Positions 45,738-56,031 of a stretch of DNA of 64,000 nt are shown one piece after another. The notes beneath the pieces are model-generated. The model saw only the letters and a list, made by a program, of their open reading frames with translations, searched no databases and was not told the DNA's origin. Both the position numbers and the translations under genes were made by a program. The stretch's first letter is position 1; each line of letters begins with the position of its first letter. Source of the DNA: Cocos nucifera (Eukaryota > Streptophyta > Magnoliopsida > Arecales > Arecaceae); the NCBI GenBank assembly GCA_006176705.1, contig QRFJ01004917.1:62001-126000 (forward strand), written 5' to 3'.

Positions 45738-48060
45738 CCTATCTAGTAGTTTTGATTTATAGTCTTCAGCTTGACTTTCTTGGAGTTCTAGGTTGAATCA
45801 ATCTGGTGCCACTTCAATCGAAATACTTTCATGTTTGGTCGAACCCTCTTTCAATTGGACATTGCTAGCTTTCATAGTCTCAAACCTATTTTCTATAAAA
45901 TTTTCGTATACTGAATTATCAATAATATCAATTAGAAAATAAGTTTGATTATCATGAGGATGTTTAGTATCTTTGAAAATATTAAAAGTAACTTATTGAT
46001 CTTGGACTTTAAGAATTATTTTTTCTTGTTGAACATCTATTAAAGCTCCTCCAGTAGCTAAAAAGGGTCTCCCTAAGATAAGGGGTACATCATAATCTTC
46101 TTCCATATCAAGAACAATAAAATCAATAGGGAAAATAAACTTGTTTACCTTTACCAAGCATCCTCCACTATACCTCTTGGATATTTGATGGATCTATTGG
46201 CTAATTGAAGAGTAATAGTGGTAGGCTTTGGTTCTCCTAGACCTAGCTTCCTAAAAATAGAGAAAGGCATGAGATTAATACTTGCTCCTAAATCACATAA
46301 AACTCTATCAAAACTATAATCACCAATAATACAAGGGATAGTAAAACTCCCTTGATCTTTTAGCTTCTATGGTAATTTATTTTGAAGTATTACTAAGCAT
46401 TCTTCACTTAAATTTATTCTCTCATGCTCCTTCAGCTTTTTCTTATTTGTTAGAATTTCTTTGAGAAACTTGGCATACTTGGGCATTTGAGTGATAGCAT
46501 CTATAAAAGAAATATTAATATGTAAATTTTTTAAAATTTTGAAAAAGTTAGAAAATTTCTTATCTAGATGCTGTATTTGTCTCTCTAAGAACGATAGTGG
46601 CGGCACATAGGGCTTCACATTTGGATCGGCAAACTTTATACCTAGAGACCATCCATCTGCTAGTTGTTTTGGTGACTGACAAATTTTAGTTGATGGTTCC
46701 TTGTTTGTAGTTGGCTCTTCAGTCTCTTTCTTCTGATGTGGCTCCTCCAGCTTTTTACCACTTCTAAGGATGATAGCATTGACTTGCTCCCTTGGATTGG
46801 TCTCCGTGTTGCTAGGCAAGGATTCCTAATGTCTCTCAGAGATTATCTTAGCCATTTGACCTATTTGCATCTCCAAGTTTCGAATTGCTGCTGCTTGGTC
46901 CTGCCTAAGCTTGGCTTCAAATTTTTTATAGTTGCTTCTTGGTTTTGCTTGAATTTGACCATAAGCTCCTCCATGTTGGACTTCTTTTTAGGTACTTGAA
47001 ACACTGGGGTGGGCTGTTGTGCTGCATTTTAATTGCTCCATGAGAAATTTGGATGCTGCCTCCACCCTTGATTTTATGTGTTGGAGTAGGGATTATTTTG
47101 TTGCAGCCTGAAAAAATTATCAATATAATTAGCTGTATCAATAGCTTTAAAAAAAGGATTACCTATCTGGCAGTTGCTCATATCATGTCCTCTTCCACAT
47201 AGGTCACAAGTGATGCTCTGAACATGCATAGCTATTCTCTTCAAGTTGTTAATTTCAGCTCTAAGGGCTGCAATTTCAGCTAGTAAGGTTGGCACACAAT
47301 CTACTCCCTGCACAGCTGCTGATTTTCTCGGCATCATGCATTCTATTTGCCATTGATAGCTATTTGATGCCATCTCATCGATCAGATCAATGACTTCTTT
47401 CTTCATTTTTTGATTAATGGTTCCTCCTGCTACTGCATCAATCATAGAACGATTAGTAGGAGATAAACCATTATAGAAAGTTTGTACCTAAAGCCATATG
47501 GGTAGTTGATGATGTGGACATCTCCTCAGTAATTCCTTAAAATGCTTCCAAGCCTCATATAGTGTCTCCACGTCCATCTGCATAATAGAAGTGATATTGT
47601 TGCGCATCTTGGCAATCTTGGAAGGTGGAAAGTACTTGGCTAAGAATTTTTGGGCTAAGGCATCCCAAGTTATGATAGAACCTATAGGAAGAGAATGAAG
47701 CCAACTTTTAGCTTTGTCCCATAAAGAGAAAGAAAATAACCTTAATCTAATAGCATCATCCGACACCCCATTAATTTTAAAAGTATCACAAAGTTCAAGA
47801 AAGTTAGAAATATGGGCATTCGGATCATCATGCACGTGTCCACTGAATTAGATAGTTGATTGAATCATCTGGATCATCATCAATTTTATTTCAAAGTTGT
47901 TTGCTCGCACAGGTGGTCTCCTGATGCTCGAAGTTGCATCAGCTATAGATGGTGTGATGAAATCATTTAATGGATGATGTGCCGCTTGAATAGCTTCTTA
48001 CTATCCGTCAATCACCATATCCAATCCTAGATTGATGTCATTAGGATCTTCAGCTGCCAT
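45738..48060 (-). pseudogene. Athila-like gag and protease
   Basis: Gag starts at the ATG at 48060 (MAAEDPNDIN). The Retrotrans_gag domain is at 47488-47835 (ISNFLELCDTFKINGVSDD, then AKSWLHSLP, then LAQKFLAKYFPP). A zinc knuckle CDLCGRGHDMSNC with intact CX2CX4HX4C spacing lies at about 47160-47205. A Gln-rich stretch and the AIILRSGKKLEEP block follow (46367-46819). The protease has the Athila-type LCDLGASINLMP near 46275-46305 and ILGRPFLATGGA near 46050-46085. A few stops and frameshifts (for example near 47100, 47480 and 46820) break it into four open stretches. It is better preserved than any other gag here. It ends without pol. Confidence 0.9.
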
Positions 48061-48242
48061 ATTCCTTTCTTGTTATATTCTTCTGATGGTCCTTTCAATT
48101 TCTAGATCTAAAGGTAGTAAGTCACTATGTCCAGTATGTGTCATGCACCGAACAAATCTAAAAATAAAGTAAGAATAAAAATTAAAAATAAAATTTTAAT
48201 GTAAAGCTAGGATCAAAATTTTAATATTATTTTAGACACAAT

Positions 48243-48262
48243 CTCTAGCAACAGCACCAAAA
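48243..48262 (-). other. Primer-binding site of the Athila-like element
   Basis: In element sense TTTTGGTGCTGTTGCTAGAG follows the 5' LTR by a few bases. It is a transition-mutated form of the TGGCGCCGTTGCCGGGGA site, complementary to aspartate tRNA, that is usual in Athila/Tat elements. Confidence 0.8.
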
Positions 48263-48265
48263 ACT

Positions 48266-50087
48266 TGATGCATGCTAATCTATAACTATGATAAGTATAC
48301 CAGTCGATCAAGTAATAAAGTAAGTGAGTAGAGTATCATCCCTAGAGGATTAGAAAATAAGTACTGAAAAGCTCTTTTTTATGCTTTATTTAGAAGACCA
48401 ATTTATGAGAATTAATAACAATAGGATGAAATAAAAAAATAATTAAAATTGCAAGAAAATAGAGAGTGTATAATTTTTAGGATTTTAAACTTAAGAGCAA
48501 TAGGTTACTAAGGCAATTAGTTCACCAACTCAATCAATACAATATTAAGGTTATTAAGTTAATTTTATTTTATGTGACGGTGGAGTCTCCTGAATTATTC
48601 ACAATCCTTTGGTCCAAGCATAGCAAAACTTTCAATATTTATTAACTACCCTTTGGTCCAGGTGTAATTTAAATAAATATCGATGCATTAAGTTTTGTAA
48701 AACCTTCTAATTAAAATATGTTGCATCTAAAGCGCACTAAAATTTCTGCATGCATATGAATTCTAAATCGATTCATAATACAAGGTATATAAATCAAGAA
48801 GCAATAATATAGATGTACTTGATCCATATCATCTATGTTCATCAGATCAATTAGAAGATAGCCAGTAATCTAAAAGCATTAAGATCAGATCTACATACTC
48901 TTCATGAATAAAATTTAAAATTAAAAATAAATCATACTGAATATTGTATCAAAAAGAGTGGCTACACCTTAGCCTTAGTAAAATAAAATTTAGTTCATGG
49001 TAACAAGATCAAAAATATCAAATAAAATAAAAAGTATGAAGAAATTAGACTGTTTGTTCACTGAAATTGATCGTCCATTGCTCTTGGTGTGGAGAACTTG
49101 ATAAAGAAGAAAGCTGCTTCATGTACCGATCTTCGAAAGAAGAAAAGAAGAGGAAAGAGAAATAACAAAAACAAAAACTCTTTCTCTTCTCTCCCTAAAC
49201 CCTCTCTCTGTTTCTCGCTATTTTCTTTTTATTTTCAACTCTCTATTTTCTATTCCTCAGGCTGTCTATACAGGTTCTCTACTTAGGTTCTTTACTTTTT
49301 GATCGACAATAGCTTTTTAGAGCCTAGTAGGAATCTCCTTAAAACTAGGTTTTAGACTCCTTAAACAAGTCAAATAAAGCCCTGGATAATTCTAGCCATT
49401 AGATCAGCATCCAATGCATCAAAAACCACTCTAAAACCCTTTATAAAACCTAGTTACAATCGGATCTAATAGCAGCCGTCCGATCATCTTGATGATAAAA
49501 TCTAGATCATCGCATCTCGCCCAAAGAAGCTCCTATAACTTAGTTAAAATCGATAACGCGTCTCCACCATTGGATCTCAATCGGGAGCCACATCCACCAT
49601 CCATCAGTGCATAGAAGTCGATCGTTCGATCAAAACCCAACTGTCAGTAGCCATTGGATCACGCCTAATTTCCAGAGTGCCCTTTGTAGATCGTGCGCGA
49701 GCCCAACATTGTGTAGGGCGCTGCTTCCTTCAACCAATCGAGTTGCATTGCTCTGTGTAAAATTCTCGGAATGCCATCGTACGTCGTGATTTTTTTTGAC
49801 ATCAGTGGGGCGTTAGTGGGCTGGTTTAGTGGGTGGTCGGTTCTATGGTCGGGCTGATCTGGTTCGGTCTGGACCAGCCAACAATATTTTTTTTTTGAAA
49901 TTTGATTTCGGGCTCATTTGGAGTCCGTTTTGTTTGAAACTTATTTCATCTGAACCAAAAAAATAAGATTTTCATATTAGTGGCCTTCTTTCCTACATAA
50001 GATTAATAAAAGTATCAATTTTTTTAAAAATAAATTAATTTATTTTATAATTTAATACTTTTATTAGTGTATTTTTATAACTTATCA
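48266..50087 (-). repeat. Athila-like 5' LTR (1.82 kb)
   Basis: It runs TGATGCATGC...AACTTATCA in plus orientation and is next to primer site and gag. The short ORFs at 49089-49286 and 49607-49789 are not genes. Confidence 0.93.
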
Positions 50088-50092
50088 CTTAG

Positions 50093-51140
50093 GTTTTTCA
50101 AAAATCTTGCAGCCCACTTCTTCTAATTTTTATATAGTTTTTTGGTTTAGTTTGATCTATAAATATCTTTTGAAGTATCCTGGTTTTCTGATTTAGGAGC
50201 CCATTTGACCTGAGCCCCTCAAACACCAACTCAAGGAAAGTTCCTGAGCCTAGAGTAGCACCTCATCCAACCTTTGTTTCCAAGATCATTCCTTGCTCTC
50301 TTTCCTTTGAAGACCTTTTCTTGATTAGAATTTAGTACGGGGTTTGTTCGAATATGAACTAGAGCTTCCCAGGTCAAGCAGTCGTGGTTGCGCCCCTCCC
50401 CCAGGTCGCTTCTATTTATATTCTAAAGCTCTTCCTATTGGACTAAGGCTTCCTTTTTCTTTTATCATAATTATAGTTTTTCATTTCGTAGACATATCCT
50501 TTGCATTAGTTGTCCCAAACTCTTTTAGGTTCATTGGAGGATTAATAGCTTTTTATCTCTTGGCCAAAGTTCAACCCATCATCTTCTTATTTCAAAATTT
50601 TTTTACCCTTAAGCGACACCCTTCCACTAAGGACTGATGGTACTTGTCCCCCTAGTTCAGTAAAAAGGGGTTGCTTAAGGGTGCTCCTTCCTCCATCCAT
50701 AATTAGAAGAAAAAATTCTTCATCATTTCTTGCCCATCCTTAGAAGTAGGACTTCCTTCCTGGGGCAAGTTGAAAGATTCGGTCTGTCGAGCTCCCAAAC
50801 TAGAAATAGAGGACCTCAACTCAACCAGCAAATTAAGAAATTACCGAGCTCCTCCGCTATCCAAGTTATTAGATAATCATACCTTGTTTAACCTTGGTCC
50901 AAGTTCCTTCAATCCAGTAGGTATATATTCATGTCTCATTAACTACTTTTTTGTCTTTTTTTTTAACCACTATAGAGATGACTCAAGAAGAATTGAACCA
51001 GTTGACCAAAGGGATCAAAGCTCTCAAAACAAAGAGTAGTTCTTTGGAAAAATTGTTAAAGCAGGCGAAGGTCACAGACCTGAGCCTGGCCACTCCTACT
51101 TTAGAGGTCGCTACAATGGCATCAAGCTCAACCTCACCCA
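50093..51140 (+). pseudogene. Antisense accessory ORF of Tat-B (Transposase_28-like), 5' part
   Basis: Sequence continues the leader broken at 42832 (GGTTTTTCAAAAATCTTGCAGCC). The domain at about 50344-50637 parallels the Tat-A copy: ELELPRSSSRGCAPPPGRF, YLYSKAL, then FTLKRHPSTKD, the PF04195 hallmark. A second open piece (50951-51140) starts MTQEELNQLTKGIKALKTKS and matches the Tat-A Lys/Arg-rich segment at 15704. The coiled-coil part is absent: at about 51140 the text switches to a Tat primer site and gag. Stops at the domain end and a frameshift show it is dead. Confidence 0.78.
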
Positions 51141-53218
51141 AAGTGCTAAAAGAAGGGTATCTGAGCTCTTATTCTTAAAGGAGTACCCAATCGAGTTCAT
51201 CTTCTCCCTCTTTCCTTTAACTCTCCAACTTTTTTTCCTCTGATCTTTCTTTGTTCTAGCAAGATGCTGCCCAGAAAAGTTTTCTCTCGGTGATCCACCA
51301 CCTCCGCCACCAGTACTAACCCAAAACAGGTAGATCTTCTTGTCCTGGCTCCCTCGCCTGTACCTCAACGGCCTCCACCAGCAGCAATGGTGAATTTAGA
51401 GCAGTTCAACCTACTGATACAGTAGGTTAAAGGCCTCACCAAAGTAGTGTAGGTCATGCAGCAAGCTCCGGCACTAGTACTGTCAGAAAAACCATCATCA
51501 GAACTCCAAGATTTGGCATCAGAAAGGCTCACCTGGGTAAGCCAACCAGTAATCCCTGGAAAGGGAAAGCAAAAAGTGAAGAGCTCCTATTCCGACCATG
51601 ATTCTATTCCTGAAAGATATCTGCCCCCATTTGACTGGCCATCCTTTAAGATTCATGATCGAGATGATGTTCTCGATCAGAAGCTTTAGGAGATGAACCA
51701 ACAAATCGATGAGTTCTGTCATGGCTCCCTAGCTTGCAATGATGACATCTGCACCAACCCTCCATTCTCTTCCCAAATCATGCAGGACCCCATCCTGCCA
51801 AAATTCAAACTCTTTTAGTTTGAGAGTTATGATGGAACCTTAAATCCAGTCGACTATCTCGAAGCCTTCAAAACTATGATACTACTCCATGGCATACCTG
51901 ACGCCATTCTGTGTTGAGCTTTTTTCTCTATGTTGAAGAGAGCAACAAGAAACTGGTACTCAAACCTCAAACTAGACAAATTTACTCTTTTGATCAACTG
52001 AGCCACCACTTTATGGCTCATTTCATCAGTAGCCAATGCTAGAGATGAGGTTTGGACTCTCTTGTCAACATCAAGTAAAAGGAAGAAGAGTCCATTTAAG
52101 TTTATGTCAGTCGTTTTAATGCTGCTACTTTAAAGGTCTGCAACTTAGATCATTTTGTTGCAATGGCTGCACTGAAGGATGGTCTTTAGAAGAATGATCT
52201 TCTCTTCTCATTGGAGAAGAAGTATCCTTAGGACTTCACTGACATGCTAGTTCAGGCTGAGGGCTATGCTCGAGCTGAAGAAGCTTTCAAACTCAAAGAT
52301 AAAGAGGCTATGGGAGAGTGGCAAGTAGGAGAATCTAGCAAGCCTGAACTTGAAGAGAAGCCAAATGAAGCTCGACCACACTCTAAAACTCCTCCAGAGT
52401 GTAGATGAGCCCAAACTCCATCTCGAGCTCATCAACCAAGAAGCTTGGATTGAAGGATATGGTAGAACTCTCCTCCTAGAATATTTCAAAACTACTCTTT
52501 CCTCAACACTCCAAAAATACAAGTGCTGATAGAAATCAAGGAGCAATTACCGAGGTTGGAAAAAATACGATCTCATCCAAGTAAGTGCAACCCCAACAAG
52601 TATGCTTGTACCATCATGACCATGATCATGATATTGAAGAATGCATCTAGTTGAGACGAGATCGAGGAGATCATCAAAAGAGGCTGACTAGATCAATTCC
52701 TATGACGTCGGCTAGAAAGAAGGGAAGATCAATCGAGAGCATTACCATAATCGAAGCAACCTTAGAAGAATGAACCGTAAGAAGATCGACCTTCGCTTGG
52801 GATCATCAACACCGTCATTGGGGGACATCGACTGGGAGAGGCAAGCAGATCAGTGGTGGGGGCGAAGAAGCAGAGAACTAGGGAACACATCACTTTCACT
52901 GAAGAAGATGCATAAGAGATTCAGTTTCTGCATAATGATGTGGTTGTACTTACTCTAAACATTACTAACTATGATGTATGTCGTGTCTTAATGGATAATG
53001 ATATTTTATTTTACAATGCTTTCTTTAAAATGTCCATACCTGATGATCATATGGGACCAATAAATTTTCTTTAGTGGAATTCATCGGTGATGCTGTACTT
53101 GTCAAGGGAATAATTATTTTACCAATTGTAATAGCAGTCCAAAGCTCAAGTAGATTTTTTGGTAGTAAAGGCCCCCTCTACCTATAACATGATTCTCGAC
53201 CGACCTGGGTTGAATGCA
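51141..53218 (+). pseudogene. Tat-C gag and protease in plus orientation
   Basis: This is the same gag as Tat-A but on the opposite strand. A primer-site remnant GTGCTAAAAGAAGGG (51143-51157) and leader AAGGAGTACCC lead to an ATG at 51264. The N-terminal block at 51456-51689 is open (LVLSEKPSSELQDLASERL). The Retrotrans_gag text FESYDGTLNPVDYLEAFKT is near 51820-51880. A Cys/His-rich knuckle appears near 52590-52640 (YACTIMTMIM, decayed). Protease is at 52945-53218 with LTLNITNYDVCRVLMDN, NAFFKMSIPDDHM and ILDRPGLNA; part of the active-site loop is deleted. It is cut by Copia-C at 53219. There is no LTR at its left. Minus-strand ORFs at 51111-51368, 51519-51722, 51854-52036 and 52247-52546 are shadows. 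Confidence 0.83.
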
Positions 53219-54763
53219 TGTTGACCCACTGATTGATTTTGATGATTCCAAAATATTGAGTATAAATGATACTAATTATGCATTTCAGGAATGTATGTAG
53301 GTCTTCAGGTGTTCAAATTAAAAAAATTAATCTAAAAAAAAATCTACACAAAAATCACCAAGTCAAGAGCTTCAAAAAAATTGAATTGATAAAGATCCTT
53401 GAAGAAGGGCAAAATCATAATTTTATCAAGTTAGAAGAAAATATATTTTGATAGCCTCGAGAGAAACTAAAAAAATTTTGATTTTTTGGAGGTAATTTTA
53501 TATTTTTTGGATGTCAAATTTGAAAGAAAATCAAATTTTAGCAAAAGAATCAACCTTATGGTCGACCCCTAGGTCATCTTTTAAAAAGGGCAGCTTGGCA
53601 TGTTTTTGGCATATTGTTTTTGCATGGCTTTATAAAAGGATCGATCCATGGGTCGACCCTTAGTGAAATGGTTGACCCCTAGGTTGACCTCTGTTGCACA
53701 AAAACTGAATAGAAAGTTGAATTTTTGAGTGCTGTCCAAGTGTTGATGCCTAAGAAAAATGTGTCGATACCTGAGAAAAGAAATATCAACATCTTAGTAA
53801 AAAGTGTCGACCCTTGTAGAAAAGTGTCGACCCCAAGAATGGAACAAGCCTAACGACTAGTTTTTTGCAGCTTTTCAAACGATCATTTCTCCACTCCAAT
53901 GGCTAGTTCAAAGCTTCTAACAACTAGAATTGATTCTCCAGCCATCACTAAGAATATAAAAAGCTAGAGAAATATTTGGAAAGTAAGATTAAAAGATTTT
54001 AAAGTAAAATCATTTTGGATTGAAGAGGTTTTCATTACACATCAAAAAGAGAGAAAAAGAGAGAAACTAAGCTCTGATTTCAGAGGACATTCAAGAGTTA
54101 TCTTCCACAATATCTCAAGCAACCTCTCAGCATCATTTGAAGAGAAGTAAAGCTTCAAAAGAGCATATATTCAGCCACTTCTTTAAGCTTCAAAAGAGTT
54201 CTTTTTTGTTTTTATTTTTGTGCTAAATTTTTATATTTGTATCTTTATTTCATTACAAGTTTCTTTGGAGGAAGAAACTTGGGGTATAGGCTAGTCCAAA
54301 TTGGTAATTGGATGGTGTAAAGATTGTGGTTGGTGCTCTTAGGTTAAAATCAATTGGGTTGATAGTGAACTCGGAAAAACTATCAGTGTAGGATTATGGT
54401 TGCTGAGCCCGATAAAATCAACTAGATTTGTTTGTGATCCCGAGTTAAAACAAACACACTATAATCTAAGAATTGTAGTAAAATTCTCAAGAATAATTTG
54501 GAGAGTGGACGTAGGTGCAGGACTACATCGAACCACTATAAAATCTTTATATGTTTGTATTGTACTTTTGCTTTCCTTGCCCTTGTTACTTATTTTACAT
54601 ATTTGTATTATCTAATTGATTTTAATTTTACTATTGCATTGCATATCCATCATAAATACTCAAGTTCTATTAATTAGAAACACATATTTACTTAAAGTTT
54701 AATTTGACTGAAACTATAAAAGAATCCAATTCACCCCCCCTCTTGGGTTGCTACCTCTGGGCA
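53219..54763 (+). repeat. Copia-C 5' LTR (1.55 kb)
   Basis: It starts TGTTGACCCACTGATTG and ends with a C-run and TTGCTACCTCTGGGCA. TATA-like TATAAAAA is at 53955-53962 (TATAAAAG at 60574-60581 in the 3' copy). Palindromic GGTCGACC and CCTAGG motifs cluster at 53555-53700 and a spaced GTGTCGA series at 53755-53840. ORFs at 53266-53451 and 54400-54615 are not genes. Confidence 0.9.
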
Positions 54764-54768
54764 ATGAG

Positions 54769-54780
54769 TGGTATCAGAGC
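54769..54780 (+). other. Primer-binding site of Copia-C
   Basis: An exact TGGTATCAGAGC, complementary to initiator methionine tRNA, five bases after the LTR end. Confidence 0.93.
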
Positions 54781-54839
54781 AGGTGCTCTGTTATTAGTTA
54801 TTGACCTAATCGTCAAGAGCTAAAGATCATAGCAATTTA

Positions 54840-56031
54840 AAATAAAATCTTTGTTTAATGAAGACCATTTTATAGATAAACCCTCATTTTTTAATGGCTC
54901 AAATTATATCTATTGAAAAATTAGGATGAAAATTTTTATACAAGCACATGACTATAATCTATGAAAGATTATTGTCAATGGCCCTCACACACATAATGCA
55001 TCATTTATTAATAAAGAATCAATACACCTAAATGCTAAGGCCATGAACATGCTTTATTATTCATTAAACATAAATATATTTAATATAATTTCTTCATGTA
55101 TTTTAGCAAATCAAATATGAAAAAAATTAGAAATAACTTATGGGAGAGCAAATCAAAAAGAAGAATCAAGCTCGCATGAAGAGAAGGAAGCTCACCCCAA
55201 TCTTTGCCTTATAGCTTATGAAGATAAAAAGAAGAAGAAAAGAAAGAAATAAAAGAAAATGAAAGCATTGATTAAGGGGGAGCAAAGCAGAGAAGAGAAG
55301 AATGAGAAAATGGAGGAAGGTATAGCAAGTTATTGCCTCATGGCTCAAAATGTTGAGGTATAGCATGAACACTCTTCTGAATTCATTTTTAATAAATTAT
55401 ATGAAGCCTTCATTGAGTTAATGGATGAACACAAAAAGATAAGGCTACAAAACAAAAAGCTTAGAAAATCTAATCTTTCTTTGATCGAACAAAAAGACAA
55501 AATTTTGAGTGAAAAATATAATCTTTTGAAAACTATGAAAAATATGGCCAAAGAAAAGAAAGATTTCTTGAAGCAAATTAAAACTCTAACGAAGAAAAAG
55601 GATAATATAATTAAATCTAAAATTTTTTTAGTTAAAGAAAAAGAAAGATTTTTAAAATTTGAAAAAACTATGATTGAAGAAAATTTTATGTTGAAAGAAG
55701 AACTTAATAAACTAAGATCTTCTACTAAAGAAAAGAGTAAATCTGAAAAATCTCTTTTGGAAGAAAATATCAAACTAAAGGAAGAGATTGAAGGCTTAAA
55801 GTCTATGCTTCAAAAGTTTATAATTGGATTTCAAAAGCTTCAAGCCAATTTAGATAATCAAAGAGCTACTTTTGATAAATTTGGAATTGGTTATAATTCA
55901 ATAAGAAGACAAGAGTTAGTCAAAAACATGTTTAACGAAGCTTCAATTGAAAATCATTCATTTAAAAGATGTTTTAAATGTAATGAAATTGATCATAAAA
56001 CTTCTAAATGTGACATTAAAAGAAATGGCTA
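54840..56031 (+). pseudogene. Copia-C gag with long coiled coil and zinc knuckle
   Basis: The N-terminal Copia gag motif KPSFFNGSNYIYW is at about 54880-54920, followed by NAKAMNMLYYSL (UBN2 body). A Glu/Lys-rich linker follows. An open stretch of 203 codons (55421-56031) is a long coiled coil (LRKSNLSLIEQKDKILSEK, repeated Lys/Glu/Leu heptads) ending in the zinc knuckle CFKCNEIDHKTSKC with intact CX2CX4HX4C spacing. Beyond the stop, text KQIWIPKGT (about 56040-56070) shows the frame once continued, as in SIRE/Maximus gag-pol. Upstream of 55421 a few stops and indels occur. The expected protease does not follow. The 142-codon minus-strand ORF at 55345-55773 is the antisense shadow. Confidence 0.85.

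Larger units (their letters stand above)
42833..50087 (-). mobile_element. Athila-like non-autonomous Ty3/Gypsy element (7.26 kb)
   Basis: Both ends are complete: LTRs 42833-44680 and 48266-50087 flanked by CTTAG on each side (42828-42832 and 50088-50092), a perfect 5-bp duplication. The element reads on the minus strand: 5' LTR at right, primer site, gag, protease, then about 1.1 kb of non-coding DNA, polypurine tract, 3' LTR. There is no reverse transcriptase, RNase H or integrase. LTRs differ by roughly one base in fifteen over the first 250 bases by eye, the most similar pair in the window. It needs enzymes from another element to move. Confidence 0.93.
40784..51140 (-). mobile_element. 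Tat-B: Tat element fragment split by an Athila-like insertion
   Basis: It comprises a 3' LTR (40784-42226), polypurine tract, the promoter region of the antisense ORF, and after the Athila-like insertion (42833-50087) the antisense ORF itself up to about 51140. No minus-strand pol follows; instead the sequence changes to plus-strand Tat gag. The left flank GACTC is inside the Copia-A2 reverse transcriptase. Confidence 0.85.

Noticed and set aside
55345..55773. 142-codon minus-strand ORF, Phe/Ser/Leu-rich
   Set aside because: It is the exact antisense of the Copia-C coiled-coil gag, whose AAA/GAA-rich codons give TTT/TTC-rich open frames on the other strand.
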